From positions 1 to 26,985 of the forward strand of contig CAZQJH010000008.1 in the NCBI GenBank assembly GCA_964593515.1: 26,985 nucleotides of DNA, given 5' to 3'. Under the pieces are notes generated by a model. It saw only the letters and a program-made list of their open reading frames with translations. It was not told the DNA's origin and searched no databases. Made by a program: the position numbers and the translations under genes. This DNA comes from JAXJYR01 sp964593515 (GTDB taxonomy: Bacteria > Bacillota_I > Bacilli_A > Erysipelotrichales > Erysipelotrichaceae). Of this stretch, positions 1 to 8,817 are shown one piece after another (the first letter of the stretch is position 1; every line of letters begins with the position of its first letter).

Positions 1-26
1 CGTTTGATATTATTTCCCTATAATTT

Positions 27-47
27 ATTTATATATTATTTATAAAT
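27..47. repeat. short AT-rich inverted repeat upstream of the LytTR gene
   Basis: Arms ATTTATA (27-33) and TATAAAT (41-47) are perfect reverse complements around a 7-nt spacer. The repeat lies about 45 bp upstream of the predicted -35 of the first gene, so it could be an operator, possibly autoregulatory. In such AT-rich DNA a 7-bp repeat can arise by chance. Apart from this repeat, the promoter and the ribosome binding site, I see nothing in bases 1-151. Confidence 0.2.
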
Positions 48-89
48 GTGATGAATTATAAGAAAAAAGCTTTTTTGGTAGTATTATTA

Positions 90-119
90 TTGAATATTTG
101 TAATAAATTATGCTAAAAT
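90..119 (+). promoter_or_regulatory. sigma-A promoter of the LytTR-PAS gene
   Basis: A -35 TTGAAT (90-95) and a -10 TAAAAT (114-119) are separated by 18 bp. A TGn extended -10 (TGC, 111-113) precedes the -10. The promoter ends 32 nt before the start codon at 152, and a strong ribosome binding site (AGGAGG, about 140-145) sits just ahead of that codon. Confidence 0.6.
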
Positions 120-151
120 AAAATTAATTAATAAATAGTAGGAGGAAATTT

Positions 152-943
152 ATGAAAAATGGTACACGAATTATCGTTAATTCTGATCGAAATGACATTA
201 CCATTAATATAAGAACTATTCTATATGTTATGATGAAAGGAAACATGGCATATATTCACTTAGCTGATGGAAGTATTATCGAAACAAGAGTTACACTACA
301 AGAATTTGAAACAATGCTTGGTGATGACTTTATTAAAGTTAAACGTAATTGCTTAGTTTCAGCTTATGCAATTCATGAAATTGCTGATGATGTTATTTTG
401 ATTAACGGAGAATCATTAGTTTATGCTAAACGTAACTATGAAACAATTATTAAAGAATATCACGCTAAACAAAAACGTATAATTAGCGGTTTTTCTAAAT
501 ATGATATTCCAACAACAATCGAAGAATTCCATGATGTTTATCGTATCTTCGATGATTTACCATTTGCTTTTACCGATATCGAAATGGTTTTTGATGAAGA
601 AGATAAAGCGGTTGACTGGCGCTTCTGTTATGGTAATGAAGCTTTAGCTAGATTAGAAAAAATACCTTTAGATAAATTAGTTGGTCACAATTTCACGGAA
701 GTATTCCCTTCAATGTCTGATACTTGGTTAAGATTATATGAACGTTCAACTTTATTTGAAGAATTATTAAATATTGTTGATTATAGTCCTGAAATCGATA
801 CTAACCTACAAATTATTTGTTTCCCAACATATAAAGGACATTGTGGAGTTATCTTATTAAATGTTGATGAATTAAAATTCTTCCATGAGATTGATAATAC
901 AGATCGTGCTATTGGAGCCTTTATTACAAAGTTATTCCATTAA
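152..943 (+). CDS. LytTR DNA-binding regulator with C-terminal PAS-like domain
   Basis: This is probably a one-component transcription regulator. Residues ~8-105 look like a LytTR DNA-binding domain: strand-rich, with 'TILYVMMKGNMAYIHLADGS', then 'FIKVKRNCLVSAYAI', matching the LytTR pattern of a F-x-(R/K)-x-(H/N)-(R/N) segment followed by an N/S-rich turn. Residues ~125-245 resemble a PAS domain: 'VDWRFCYGNEALARL' followed by 'LVGHNFTEVFP' is the usual beta-strand, N-E-A and G-x-x-x-x-E-x-F-P pattern. There is no receiver domain, transmembrane segment or signal peptide, so the protein is predicted to be cytosolic and to sense a ligand or redox state through PAS. Most LytTR regulators carry the DNA-binding domain at the C-terminus, so this order is reversed. 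The start at 152 has an AGGAGG site 6 nt upstream. The gene stands alone between its own promoter and terminator. The regulated genes and the signal are unknown. Confidence 0.8.
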   Translation: MKNGTRIIVNSDRNDITINIRTILYVMMKGNMAYIHLADGSIIETRVTLQEFETMLGDDFIKVKRNCLVSAYAIHEIADDVILINGESLVYAKRNYETIIKEYHAKQKRIISGFSKYDIPTTIEEFHDVYRIFDDLPFAFTDIEMVFDEEDKAVDWRFCYGNEALARLEKIPLDKLVGHNFTEVFPSMSDTWLRLYERSTLFEELLNIVDYSPEIDTNLQIICFPTYKGHCGVILLNVDELKFFHEIDNTDRAIGAFITKLFH

Positions 944-948
944 AAATT

Positions 949-973
949 AAGCCTTTGTCGAAAGGCTTTTTTT
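949..973 (+). terminator. Rho-independent terminator after the LytTR-PAS gene
   Basis: The stem AAGCCTTT (949-956) pairs with AAAGGCTT (961-968) around a GTCG loop and is followed by a T-run to 973. It begins 6 nt after the stop codon and separates this gene from the polC run. Confidence 0.85.
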
Positions 974-1023
974 AATGCTTATGAAGAAACTTTATAAAAA
1001 GTAAAGAAATTATCCCTTTATTA

Positions 1024-1032
1024 TGATAAAAT
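1024..1032 (+). promoter_or_regulatory. probable extended -10 promoter of the polC operon
   Basis: TGA-TAAAAT (1024-1032) fits a TGn extended -10 element. No convincing -35 lies at 16-18 bp spacing, so recognition would depend on the extended -10. It is 30 nt upstream of the polC start and just downstream of the preceding terminator. Confidence 0.45.
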
Positions 1033-1062
1033 AAACTATGAATGCGAAAGTGAGGAATACAT

Positions 1063-4000
1063 ATGACATTAAGGCTTAAAGATATACTTTTAAAAATTGA
1101 TGATAACTATGAAGGGATGGAATACTTTGAAGAAGCATATTTCACCATGAACCCTCATTTTCATAAACAAACCAGTAATTTAGAAATGAATTTACACTTA
1201 TCAAAAGTATTACCCTATAATTTATATGATACTTTTATTAAACGCATGCAATTAGCAACTAAAGCTAAAATAAAGCTAACAATTGAATGTGATGATCCAC
1301 AAGTTACTTTAATGCAATTAAGTGATTATATTCAACATTTTGTCGGAATTGATCATCGTCTACAAGTGTTTAAAGAAATGTTACCGACATTAGAAGAAAA
1401 ACGTATCTTATATCATGTAGCAGATAAAAAACTAATGGAAGATGCTATTGTTAATAAATATATACTTGAAGATAGTTTAAAACAATGTGGAATTAAATTA
1501 GAAATTTTAATTAAAGCTATTCAACCAAGTCAAGAAGTATTAAGTGTTAAAGTTAAAACCGAAAATAAAATAAAAGAAGTTTTTGAAGATAAAAAAGATT
1601 ACCAACAATTTAAACGAAGTAAAAAAGAATATACCTCAATGAAATTAATTCAAGTTAGCGAATCAATGATGCAAATTGAAGTATGTGGAGTTATTTTTGA
1701 TCAAGAACTTAGAGAAATGCGTAATGGTAAATTAATGCAAACATTATATCTAGCAGATGATGAAGATGCTATTTTATTAAAACGTTTTGAACGTGGAGCT
1801 TTAAGTGCTGAAAAACTTAAAGAAATCAAAGTAGGAGATTATGTACGCGTTTGTGGTAATGTTGATTATGATTCATATATTCGTGAATTAGTCTTAAACC
1901 CTGATAAAATTGAAGTAATTAATCGAAAAGAACGTGAAGATAATGCCCCACTAAAACGTGTTGAATTACACTTACATACTAAACTATCAGAAATGGATGG
2001 AGTATGTGATGTAAGTGAATATATTAAACAAGCCGATAAATGGGGATGGGATGCCATCGCATTATGTGACCATCGAGTTGTACAAGCTTTCCCAACCGCC
2101 CAAAATACTTTAGCTGGAATTAATAAAAAACGAGAAAAACCAATGAAAGTATTATATGGAATTGAAATGAATATGATTGATCCTTATTTCACTATTGTTC
2201 GTAATCCCAACGATACAGAATTAGAAAAAGGAAGATATTGTATCTTTGACTTAGAAACAACTGGTTTATCTAATCAATTTGACCATATTATAGAATTTGG
2301 GGCTCAAATTATGGAAAATAGAACCATTGTCGATTCCTTACAATTGTTTATTAAACCACCACGACAAATTAGTGCCTTCACAACTAACTTAACTAATATT
2401 ACTAATGAAGATTTACGTAATGCATTAACTTTTGAAGAAGCCGCTGAACAAATCTTAAACTTTATTGGTGATAGTATCTTAGTAGCACATAATGCTACCT
2501 TTGACTATGGATTCTTAAATGCTGAATTAGTCCGTTGTGGACGTCAACCCTTAATGAATCCAGTAATTGATACTTTAGACTTAGCACGAAATATGTTAGA
2601 ACGAAAAAACTATCGTTTAGGTGGGGTAGCTAGAGCTTATAATATTACTTATGATGAAGATGTAGCTCACCGAGCAGATTATGATGCCCAAGTTTTAGCT
2701 CAAGTCTTTATGCATATGCTAAATAACTTAAAACATGTGAAAACCTTAAATGATTTAGCTTGTCTACAAGATCAAGATAACTTATTTAAAGTAAGAGATA
2801 AACACGTGACTATTTTAGTTAAAAATATGGCAGGTTTAAAAGAACTATTTGAATTAGTAACTATTTCGCATACAACGCAATTAAGTTACAATAAAAAAAG
2901 TAGTAGTGCCATAGCAGAAGCTAAAATATGGCGTAATGAGATCCTAAAACGAAAATTAAATGGAAACTTACTAATTGGAAGTTCTTGTTCAAATGGAGAA
3001 ATCTTTGATTTAGCAAGTACCCAAGGTAAAAAAGAAGTGCTTGAAGCCATGAAGTTTTATGACTATATTGAAATTCAACCACTAGAAAACTATCGTTATT
3101 TAATTGATCGTAATAGTATCGAAGATGAAACAAGATTAAAACAAATCTTAATGATGATTATTGAATGTGCTAATGAATTAGGTAAAATTATCGTAGCTAG
3201 TAGTGATGCCCATCATGTTCATCCTAATGAAAAACAATTACGTGATATCTATATTAATGCCCAAGCTATTGGGGGAATTAGACATCCGTTATATATTTAT
3301 GATAAAGATAAACGAAGAGTTGTATCTTCACCAAACCAATATATGCGCACAACTAATGAAATGCTACAAGCATTTAACTGGTTAGGGGAAGAAAAAGCTT
3401 ATGAATATGTTATTACCAATACTCGTAAAATAGCTGATATGATTGAAGTTATTTATCCAGTAAAATCAAAATTATATCCACCAGATATTGAAGGTAGTGA
3501 TCAATTACTACGCGATATTTGTTTTGAAAATGCCCATAAACGTTATGGACCAAATTTACCTGAAATTGTGGAAAAACGTTTAAATCGTGAATTAGATAGT
3601 ATTATTGGTGCGGGATATTATGTAGTATATTATATCTCTCACTTACTGGTTAAGAAAAGTTTAGATGATGGATATCTAGTAGGATCACGTGGTTCAGTAG
3701 GTTCAAGCTTTGTTGCGACAATGTCGGAAATTACCGAAGTAAATCCTTTAGCTCCTCACTATGTATGTCCAAAATGTCACTATACTAAATTCTTTGAAGA
3801 TGGAAGTGTACCAAATGGTTATGACTTACCTGATATTAGTTGTCCAAATTGTGGAACAATTATTCGTGGAGATGGACACGATATTCCATTTGAAACCTTC
3901 TTAGGATTTGAAGGAGATAAAGTACCGGATATCGATTTAAACTTCTCAGGAGAATATCAACCTAATGCCCATGCTTATACCAAAGAAGTATTTGGAGAAG

Positions 4001-5379
4001 ACCATGTCTTTAGAGCAGGGACAACGGGTACAGTAGCCGAAAAAACAGCCTTTGGATATATTAAAGGTTATGAAGAAGAAATGGGTAGCGAAGGAAGTAT
4101 GCGTAATGCGCGTATGACTTATTTAGCTAAAAAATGTGAAGGAGTAAAACGAACTACGGGACAACATCCAGGAGGAATTGTCGTTGTACCACTAGATTTA
4201 GATGTTCATGATTTTACCCCAGTTCAATATCCAGCTAATGATCCCCATGCGGAATGGAAAACAACCCACTTTGATTTCCATCAAATTCATGACAATATTC
4301 TTAAATTTGATATCTTAGGACATGTTGATCCAACCGCAATGAAAATGTTAGAACGAATGAGTGGTATCGATGTAACCACAATTCCCATGAACGATCCTGA
4401 AACAATGTCTATTTTCTCAAGTATTGATGCTTTAAAAATCGACAGTAGTAAAACAAGCGAAACTACCGGAGCAGCTGGAATTCCCGAATTCGGTACCCCA
4501 TTTGTACGAGGAATTTTATCCCTTACTAAACCAACAACCTTTGATGAATTATTAAAAATATCAGGTTTATCACATGGTACTGATGTTTGGTTAGGAAATG
4601 CTAAAGACTTAATTGAAAATGGGACTTGTACCTTAAAAAGTGTTATTGGATGTCGTGATGACATTATGGTTTACTTACTTCATAAAGGATTAAAACCAAA
4701 ATCAGCCTTTACTATTATGGAAAGTGTACGTAAAGGTAAAGGACTAAAAGATGAATGGATTGTGGAAATGAAAGAAAATGGGGTTGAAGATTGGTATATT
4801 GAATCTTGTAAGAAGATTAAATATATGTTCCCTAAAGCCCATGCGGTAGCTTACGTAATGATGGCCATTCGTATTGCTTGGTTTAAAGTACATCAACCGC
4901 AATACTACTACTGTATGTTCTTCTCAATTCGTTGTGATGCTTATGATATCGAAACAATGATTCAAGGTGAACAATCAATTCGTTACAAAATGTCTATGTT
5001 GGATGCGAAATTTAAAGATCCAAAAATGAAAAAAGAAGTAACGAAGAAAGATAAAGATACTTATTCTACTTTAGAATTAGCTTTAGAAATGGTTTTAAGA
5101 GGATATTACTTTACAAATATTGACTTAAATCGTTCCGCAGCGAAAGAATTTATTGTTGATAAAGAAAGACCTAATTATATTATTCCACCATTTACTTCAA
5201 TTGATGGTTTAGGTGAAAACGTAGCTTTAAGTATTGTTGAAGCGAGAGAAAAAGAACCATTCTTATCTAAACAAGACTTATTAAAACGTACTGGTTTAAG
5301 TACAACACTATGTAAGAAATTAGAATCAATGGGAGTACTTGAAGGATTACAAGAAGAAAATCAATTATCATTATTTTAG
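1063..5379 (+). CDS. polC: DNA polymerase III alpha subunit, PolC type
   Basis: The replicative DNA polymerase of low-GC Gram-positive bacteria, with built-in 3'-5' proofreading. At 1438 residues it is full length for PolC. Domain order is diagnostic: an N-terminal region and OB fold (to ~290), then a PHP domain starting at 'HLHTKLSEMDG' (~300). An inserted DEDD exonuclease follows (FDLETTG with D396; 'HNATFDYGFL'; 'HRADYDAQ'). The PHP domain then resumes ('SSDAHHVHP', ~710). The polymerase core has 'GSRGSVGSS', a four-cysteine zinc module (CPKC...CPNC, ~905-935), catalytic D956 and D958 in 'PDIDLNFSGEYQ', and 'RTTGQHPGG'; a C-terminal helix-hairpin-helix region closes it. The start at 1063 has a GTGAGG site; the nearest upstream in-frame ATG (1042) meets a stop after three codons. 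rlmN follows after 12 nt. Several open frames on both strands inside it are shadows. Confidence 0.98.
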   Translation: MTLRLKDILLKIDDNYEGMEYFEEAYFTMNPHFHKQTSNLEMNLHLSKVLPYNLYDTFIKRMQLATKAKIKLTIECDDPQVTLMQLSDYIQHFVGIDHRLQVFKEMLPTLEEKRILYHVADKKLMEDAIVNKYILEDSLKQCGIKLEILIKAIQPSQEVLSVKVKTENKIKEVFEDKKDYQQFKRSKKEYTSMKLIQVSESMMQIEVCGVIFDQELREMRNGKLMQTLYLADDEDAILLKRFERGALSAEKLKEIKVGDYVRVCGNVDYDSYIRELVLNPDKIEVINRKEREDNAPLKRVELHLHTKLSEMDGVCDVSEYIKQADKWGWDAIALCDHRVVQAFPTAQNTLAGINKKREKPMKVLYGIEMNMIDPYFTIVRNPNDTELEKGRYCIFDLETTGLSNQFDHIIEFGAQIMENRTIVDSLQLFIKPPRQISAFTTNLTNITNEDLRNALTFEEAAEQILNFIGDSILVAHNATFDYGFLNAELVRCGRQPLMNPVIDTLDLARNMLERKNYRLGGVARAYNITYDEDVAHRADYDAQVLAQVFMHMLNNLKHVKTLNDLACLQDQDNLFKVRDKHVTILVKNMAGLKELFELVTISHTTQLSYNKKSSSAIAEAKIWRNEILKRKLNGNLLIGSSCSNGEIFDLASTQGKKEVLEAMKFYDYIEIQPLENYRYLIDRNSIEDETRLKQILMMIIECANELGKIIVASSDAHHVHPNEKQLRDIYINAQAIGGIRHPLYIYDKDKRRVVSSPNQYMRTTNEMLQAFNWLGEEKAYEYVITNTRKIADMIEVIYPVKSKLYPPDIEGSDQLLRDICFENAHKRYGPNLPEIVEKRLNRELDSIIGAGYYVVYYISHLLVKKSLDDGYLVGSRGSVGSSFVATMSEITEVNPLAPHYVCPKCHYTKFFEDGSVPNGYDLPDISCPNCGTIIRGDGHDIPFETFLGFEGDKVPDIDLNFSGEYQPNAHAYTKEVFGEDHVFRAGTTGTVAEKTAFGYIKGYEEEMGSEGSMRNARMTYLAKKCEGVKRTTGQHPGGIVVVPLDLDVHDFTPVQYPANDPHAEWKTTHFDFHQIHDNILKFDILGHVDPTAMKMLERMSGIDVTTIPMNDPETMSIFSSIDALKIDSSKTSETTGAAGIPEFGTPFVRGILSLTKPTTFDELLKISGLSHGTDVWLGNAKDLIENGTCTLKSVIGCRDDIMVYLLHKGLKPKSAFTIMESVRKGKGLKDEWIVEMKENGVEDWYIESCKKIKYMFPKAHAVAYVMMAIRIAWFKVHQPQYYYCMFFSIRCDAYDIETMIQGEQSIRYKMSMLDAKFKDPKMKKEVTKKDKDTYSTLELALEMVLRGYYFTNIDLNRSAAKEFIVDKERPNYIIPPFTSIDGLGENVALSIVEAREKEPFLSKQDLLKRTGLSTTLCKKLESMGVLEGLQEENQLSLF

Positions 5380-5391
5380 ATTGGAGAATAT

Positions 5392-6447
5392 ATGCAAAAT
5401 TTATACGATTTTAATTATGAACAAATGCAAGCAATGGCTGAAAGCCATGGTTGGAAAAAATTTAGAGGACATCAAATCTTTCAATGGTTATATCGTCAAC
5501 GTGTAACTAGTATCGATGAAATGTCTAATTTATCTAAAGAAACAAGAGAAGTCTTAAAAGCTAATTATAAATTAGCCCCATTAGAACTAAGAGATAAACA
5601 AGTATCAAGTGATGGAACAACTAAATACTTATTCGTTTTAGAAGATGGTTCCTTAATTGAAAGTGTTTTAATGGTATTTGACTATGGAAAAAGTGTTTGT
5701 GTTACAACGCAAGTTGGATGTAATATGGGATGTGCATTCTGTGCTAGTGGATTAACGAAAAAGAAACGTGATTTAACTAGTGGTGAAATTGTGGCACAAA
5801 TTGTTATGATTCAAAAAGATTTAGACTTAAATAACGATCGCTTATCACATATCGTTGTGATGGGGACAGGAGAACCATTTGATAACTATGAAAATGTGAT
5901 GAATTTCTTAGCTACCGTAAATCATGATCGTGGTTTAGGTATTGGAGCTCGTCATATTACGGTTTCAACTTGTGGAGTTGTACCACGTATTTATGAATTT
6001 GCGAAAGAACATACGCAATATAACTTAGCTATTTCTTTACATGCCCCAAATAACGAATTAAGAAATAAATTAATGCCAATTAATAAAGCATATAATTTAG
6101 ATGAATTAATGAAAGCTATTGATTTCTATGGTCAAGAAAATAACCGTCGTTTAACTTTTGAATACATCTTATTAAAAGGGGTTAATGACCAAATGGAACA
6201 TGTTAAACAATTAGCTAAATTATTAAGAGGATATAATGCTTATGTGAATTTAATTCCATATAACTCAGTTGATGAAAAAGGATTTAAATCGGTTAAATAT
6301 GAAGAAGCAATGGTTTTCTATGATGCTTTAATGAAACAAGGAATTAGATGTACAATTCGTAAGGAACATGGAGCCGATATTGATGCTGCATGTGGTCAAT
6401 TACGCGTTAAACATTTAAAGAAAAGTGGTGAATCACTTGAAAATTAG
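5392..6447 (+). CDS. rlmN: Dual-specificity 23S rRNA (A2503-C2) / tRNA (A37-C2) methyltransferase RlmN
   Basis: A radical-SAM enzyme that methylates C2 of A2503 in 23S rRNA and, in studied homologues, A37 of some tRNAs. The CxxxCxxC iron-sulfur motif is C110-C114-C117 in 'GCNMGCAFCASG'. The second catalytic cysteine, which carries the methyl group, is C334 in 'DAACGQLR'. 'VVMGTGEPFDNYENV' is the SAM-binding GEP segment, and 'HITVSTCGVVPRI' and 'AISLHAPNN' are family hallmarks. The length of 351 residues is normal. The start has a GGAG site about 8 nt upstream. It sits 12 nt after polC, and its end overlaps the phosphatase gene. The rlmN-prpC-prkC-rsgA-rpe-thiN order matches that of Bacillus subtilis. 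Confidence 0.96.
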   Translation: MQNLYDFNYEQMQAMAESHGWKKFRGHQIFQWLYRQRVTSIDEMSNLSKETREVLKANYKLAPLELRDKQVSSDGTTKYLFVLEDGSLIESVLMVFDYGKSVCVTTQVGCNMGCAFCASGLTKKKRDLTSGEIVAQIVMIQKDLDLNNDRLSHIVVMGTGEPFDNYENVMNFLATVNHDRGLGIGARHITVSTCGVVPRIYEFAKEHTQYNLAISLHAPNNELRNKLMPINKAYNLDELMKAIDFYGQENNRRLTFEYILLKGVNDQMEHVKQLAKLLRGYNAYVNLIPYNSVDEKGFKSVKYEEAMVFYDALMKQGIRCTIRKEHGADIDAACGQLRVKHLKKSGESLEN

Positions 6448-7171
6448 TGCTAATACTCACCAAGGATTAATTCGTGATAATAATCAAGATGCTTATGGTT
6501 ATCAAAGTAGTGAATGGGGTGAATTGGTTGTTGTCTGTGATGGAATTGGGGGAAGTAATGGAGGAGATGTTGCTAGTAAGATGGCTAGTGATTTATTAAT
6601 TCAAGCTTTTACCAAGCAAAATTTTCATGATTACCAAGATTATCAAGTTAAAAATTGGCTTGATGAAGTAATGAAAAGTATTAATGATAAAATCTTTGCG
6701 GAAAGTTTAAATGATGAAAAACTATATGGTATGGGAACAACCTTAGTAGGTTATTTAAAATTAGCTAGTGGTGATTATGTTTTTCATGCCGGAGATTCAC
6801 GTATTTATGGCTTATATAAACAAGATTTTATTTGTCTTAGTGAAGATCATACTTTAATTGCGAAAATGCTTAAAGATGGGGAAATTAGCGCTAAAGAAGC
6901 AATTAATCACCCTAAACGACATGTTTTAACCAATGCTATTGGAATTTGGGATCAATTTCAATTAGATATTAAAAAAATTGAACCTGATTTTGATTATTTA
7001 CTATTATGTAGTGATGGTTTACATGGTTATGTATCAGATATGCAAATTAAAGAAGTTATGCAATCATCACTAGATTTAGCTGAAAAAAATAAATGTTTAT
7101 TGACTAAAGCATTACAAACTGGTGGTTATGATAATATTACGATTGTTATTGTAGAGGGGGTGAAGGCATGA
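6437..7171 (+). CDS. prpC: PP2C-family Ser/Thr protein phosphatase (PrpC/Stp)
   Basis: A metal-dependent phosphatase that reverses phosphorylation by the PASTA kinase encoded next to it. PP2C motifs are present in order: 'RDNNQDAYG', 'VCDGIGGSNGG' (DGxGG), 'GTTLV', 'HAGDSRIYG' (GDSR), 'EDHTL', 'LTNAIG', 'LLLCSDGLHGYV' (SDGL) and 'GGYDNITIV' (metal-binding DN). No ATG lies near the N-terminus. I prefer the TTG at 6437: it gives the family-typical beginning 'MKISANTHQG' and has GGTGA 5 nt upstream. The GTG codons at 6425 and 6428 are in frame but have poor ribosome binding sites, and the second lies inside the proposed site. The gene overlaps rlmN by 11 nt, suggesting translational coupling, and its TGA stop overlaps the kinase start (ATGA). 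Confidence 0.93.
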   Translation: MKISANTHQGLIRDNNQDAYGYQSSEWGELVVVCDGIGGSNGGDVASKMASDLLIQAFTKQNFHDYQDYQVKNWLDEVMKSINDKIFAESLNDEKLYGMGTTLVGYLKLASGDYVFHAGDSRIYGLYKQDFICLSEDHTLIAKMLKDGEISAKEAINHPKRHVLTNAIGIWDQFQLDIKKIEPDFDYLLLCSDGLHGYVSDMQIKEVMQSSLDLAEKNKCLLTKALQTGGYDNITIVIVEGVKA

Positions 7172-8817
7172 TTATTAAGCAAGGTCAATTAATTGGACGA
7201 CGTTATAAAGTCTTATCTAGTATTGGTGAAGGTGGAATGGCTGATGTTTATTTAGTATATGATACGATTATTGAACGTAAAGTAGCTATGAAAATATTAC
7301 GTCGTGAATTAAGTAAAGATCCCGTTGTGGATATTCGTTTTCAACGTGAAGCCCAAGCTTGTGTCAAATTGTCTCATCCTAATATTGTTAGTGTATATGA
7401 TGTTGGGGAAGAAGATGGACTTAAATATATCGTGATGGAATATGTTAAAGGAAGAACCTTAAAACAATTAATTAGTTTAAGAGGAGCTTTATATGTAAAA
7501 GAAGCTTTAGATATTATGATTCCTTTAACTAAAGCTGTCTTACATGCTCATGAACATGGAATTATTCATCGTGATATTAAACCCCAAAATGTCTTAGTTA
7601 AAGATGATGGAACAATTAAAATAACCGATTTTGGAATTGCTTTATCGAATGATGCCATCAATTTAACGCCAAGTGAATCAGTATTAGGAAGTGCTCATTA
7701 TTTAGCACCTGAAGCTACTAAAGGGGAAGAAGTTGGTTGTCAAGTAGATATTTATGCCTTAGGAATTGTTTTCTATGAATTATTAAGTGGGAAAGTTCCT
7801 TTTAAAGGTGATAATGCAGTTAATATTGCTATTAAACATCTACATGATGAGATTCCTTCAATTCGTGATTTTAATCCAGATATCCCTCAATCAGTAGAAA
7901 ATATTATTACTTTAGCTACGGCTAAAGATACTAAACAACGTTATCAAAGTGCTAAAGAAATGTTATATGATTTAGAACATTGTCTACAAAATCCTAATGT
8001 GGAAAAAATAGTTTTAAAACCAGCAGTTGTGGAAACAACAAAAGAAATTAAAGAACCTAAAACAAAAGAACCTAAAACAACTCCTAATAAAAAAGTTAGT
8101 AAGCAAAAGAATAATAAAATTATTGTTTTATTTATTATCTTAGGAATAGCTATTGCTTTAGGTATTGGAATTATTGTTATGCAAAATGCTAATGTTGAAG
8201 TTCCTTACTTTACTACATATCAACAAGAAACGATGGTTGATGAATTAATTCATGCCGGATTTAAAAAAGAAAATATTGTCATTAAAGAAGAATATTCTGA
8301 TACTTTAGAAGCCGGTGAATTTATAAAAATAAATTATGAAGAAGGTAGTAAAGTAGATAAAAATAAACGAATTGTACTTACTTTTAGTAAAGGAAAAACC
8401 TATGTTGTGGAAGATTATGTTAATCAAAAATATGAAACAGTAGCCCAACAACTAGCTAAACAAGCTCCTAATATTAAAATTGAAGTTGAATATCGTCAAA
8501 CAACTAATAAAAAAGCTGGTTATATCATTGAACAAAGTGGTATTGCTTTAGGTAGTGTTGTTGCGCCAAATGAAGAAGTAAGTATTAAATTTGTAGTAAC
8601 TAGTGTGGTTGAATTTGAAATTAGGGGAATTGTTGGTTTAAAGGTTGAAGATGCCCAAAATTATCTCCAACAAAAAGGTATTTATCCAGTTCTTTATAAA
8701 TTAGATAAAGAAGATGGTGTTGAATATGAGGAAGGAGTCGTGGTTGATGTTGATCCAGCTGAAGGAAGTTGGTATAAACAAGAAGGAAACAATACAATCA
8801 CGTTATATTACTACTAA
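7168..8817 (+). CDS. prkC: PASTA-domain Ser/Thr protein kinase (PrkC/PknB/Stk type)
   Basis: A membrane kinase that senses muropeptides or lipid II through extracellular PASTA domains and phosphorylates cell-wall, division and translation proteins. The cytosolic kinase domain spans ~10-270: glycine loop 'GEGGMADVY' (20-28), K42 in 'VAMKIL', catalytic 'HRDIKPQN' (D136), D154 of DFG, and a PEAT segment in place of the more usual PEQA. A charged linker rich in K, E, P and T follows (~285-315), then one membrane helix (~317-339), then about three PASTA repeats on the outside (~342-410, ~411-480, ~481-549). The 549-residue length is slightly short for the family but complete. The start forms ATGA with the prpC stop. 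In B. subtilis PrkC phosphorylates the RsgA homologue CpgA, which is encoded next here, so the neighbour order may reflect a functional link. Confidence 0.96.
   Translation: MIIKQGQLIGRRYKVLSSIGEGGMADVYLVYDTIIERKVAMKILRRELSKDPVVDIRFQREAQACVKLSHPNIVSVYDVGEEDGLKYIVMEYVKGRTLKQLISLRGALYVKEALDIMIPLTKAVLHAHEHGIIHRDIKPQNVLVKDDGTIKITDFGIALSNDAINLTPSESVLGSAHYLAPEATKGEEVGCQVDIYALGIVFYELLSGKVPFKGDNAVNIAIKHLHDEIPSIRDFNPDIPQSVENIITLATAKDTKQRYQSAKEMLYDLEHCLQNPNVEKIVLKPAVVETTKEIKEPKTKEPKTTPNKKVSKQKNNKIIVLFIILGIAIALGIGIIVMQNANVEVPYFTTYQQETMVDELIHAGFKKENIVIKEEYSDTLEAGEFIKINYEEGSKVDKNKRIVLTFSKGKTYVVEDYVNQKYETVAQQLAKQAPNIKIEVEYRQTTNKKAGYIIEQSGIALGSVVAPNEEVSIKFVVTSVVEFEIRGIVGLKVEDAQNYLQQKGIYPVLYKLDKEDGVEYEEGVVVDVDPAEGSWYKQEGNNTITLYYY

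Noticed and set aside
62..76. AAAAAAGCTTTTTT palindrome as a terminator of a gene left of the window
   Set aside because: It has no loop and almost only A-T pairs, so the hairpin would be weak; no upstream coding sequence is visible to support it.
1866..3385. Open frames of 60-70 codons inside polC (1866-2057 minus, 2921-3133 minus, 3203-3385 plus)
   Set aside because: All overlap conserved PolC domains, lack ribosome binding sites and encode low-complexity shadow sequence.
4287..4664. 125-codon open frame on the minus strand inside polC
   Set aside because: It lies wholly within the conserved PolC polymerase core, has no ribosome binding site or recognisable domain, and reads as the antisense shadow of the real gene.
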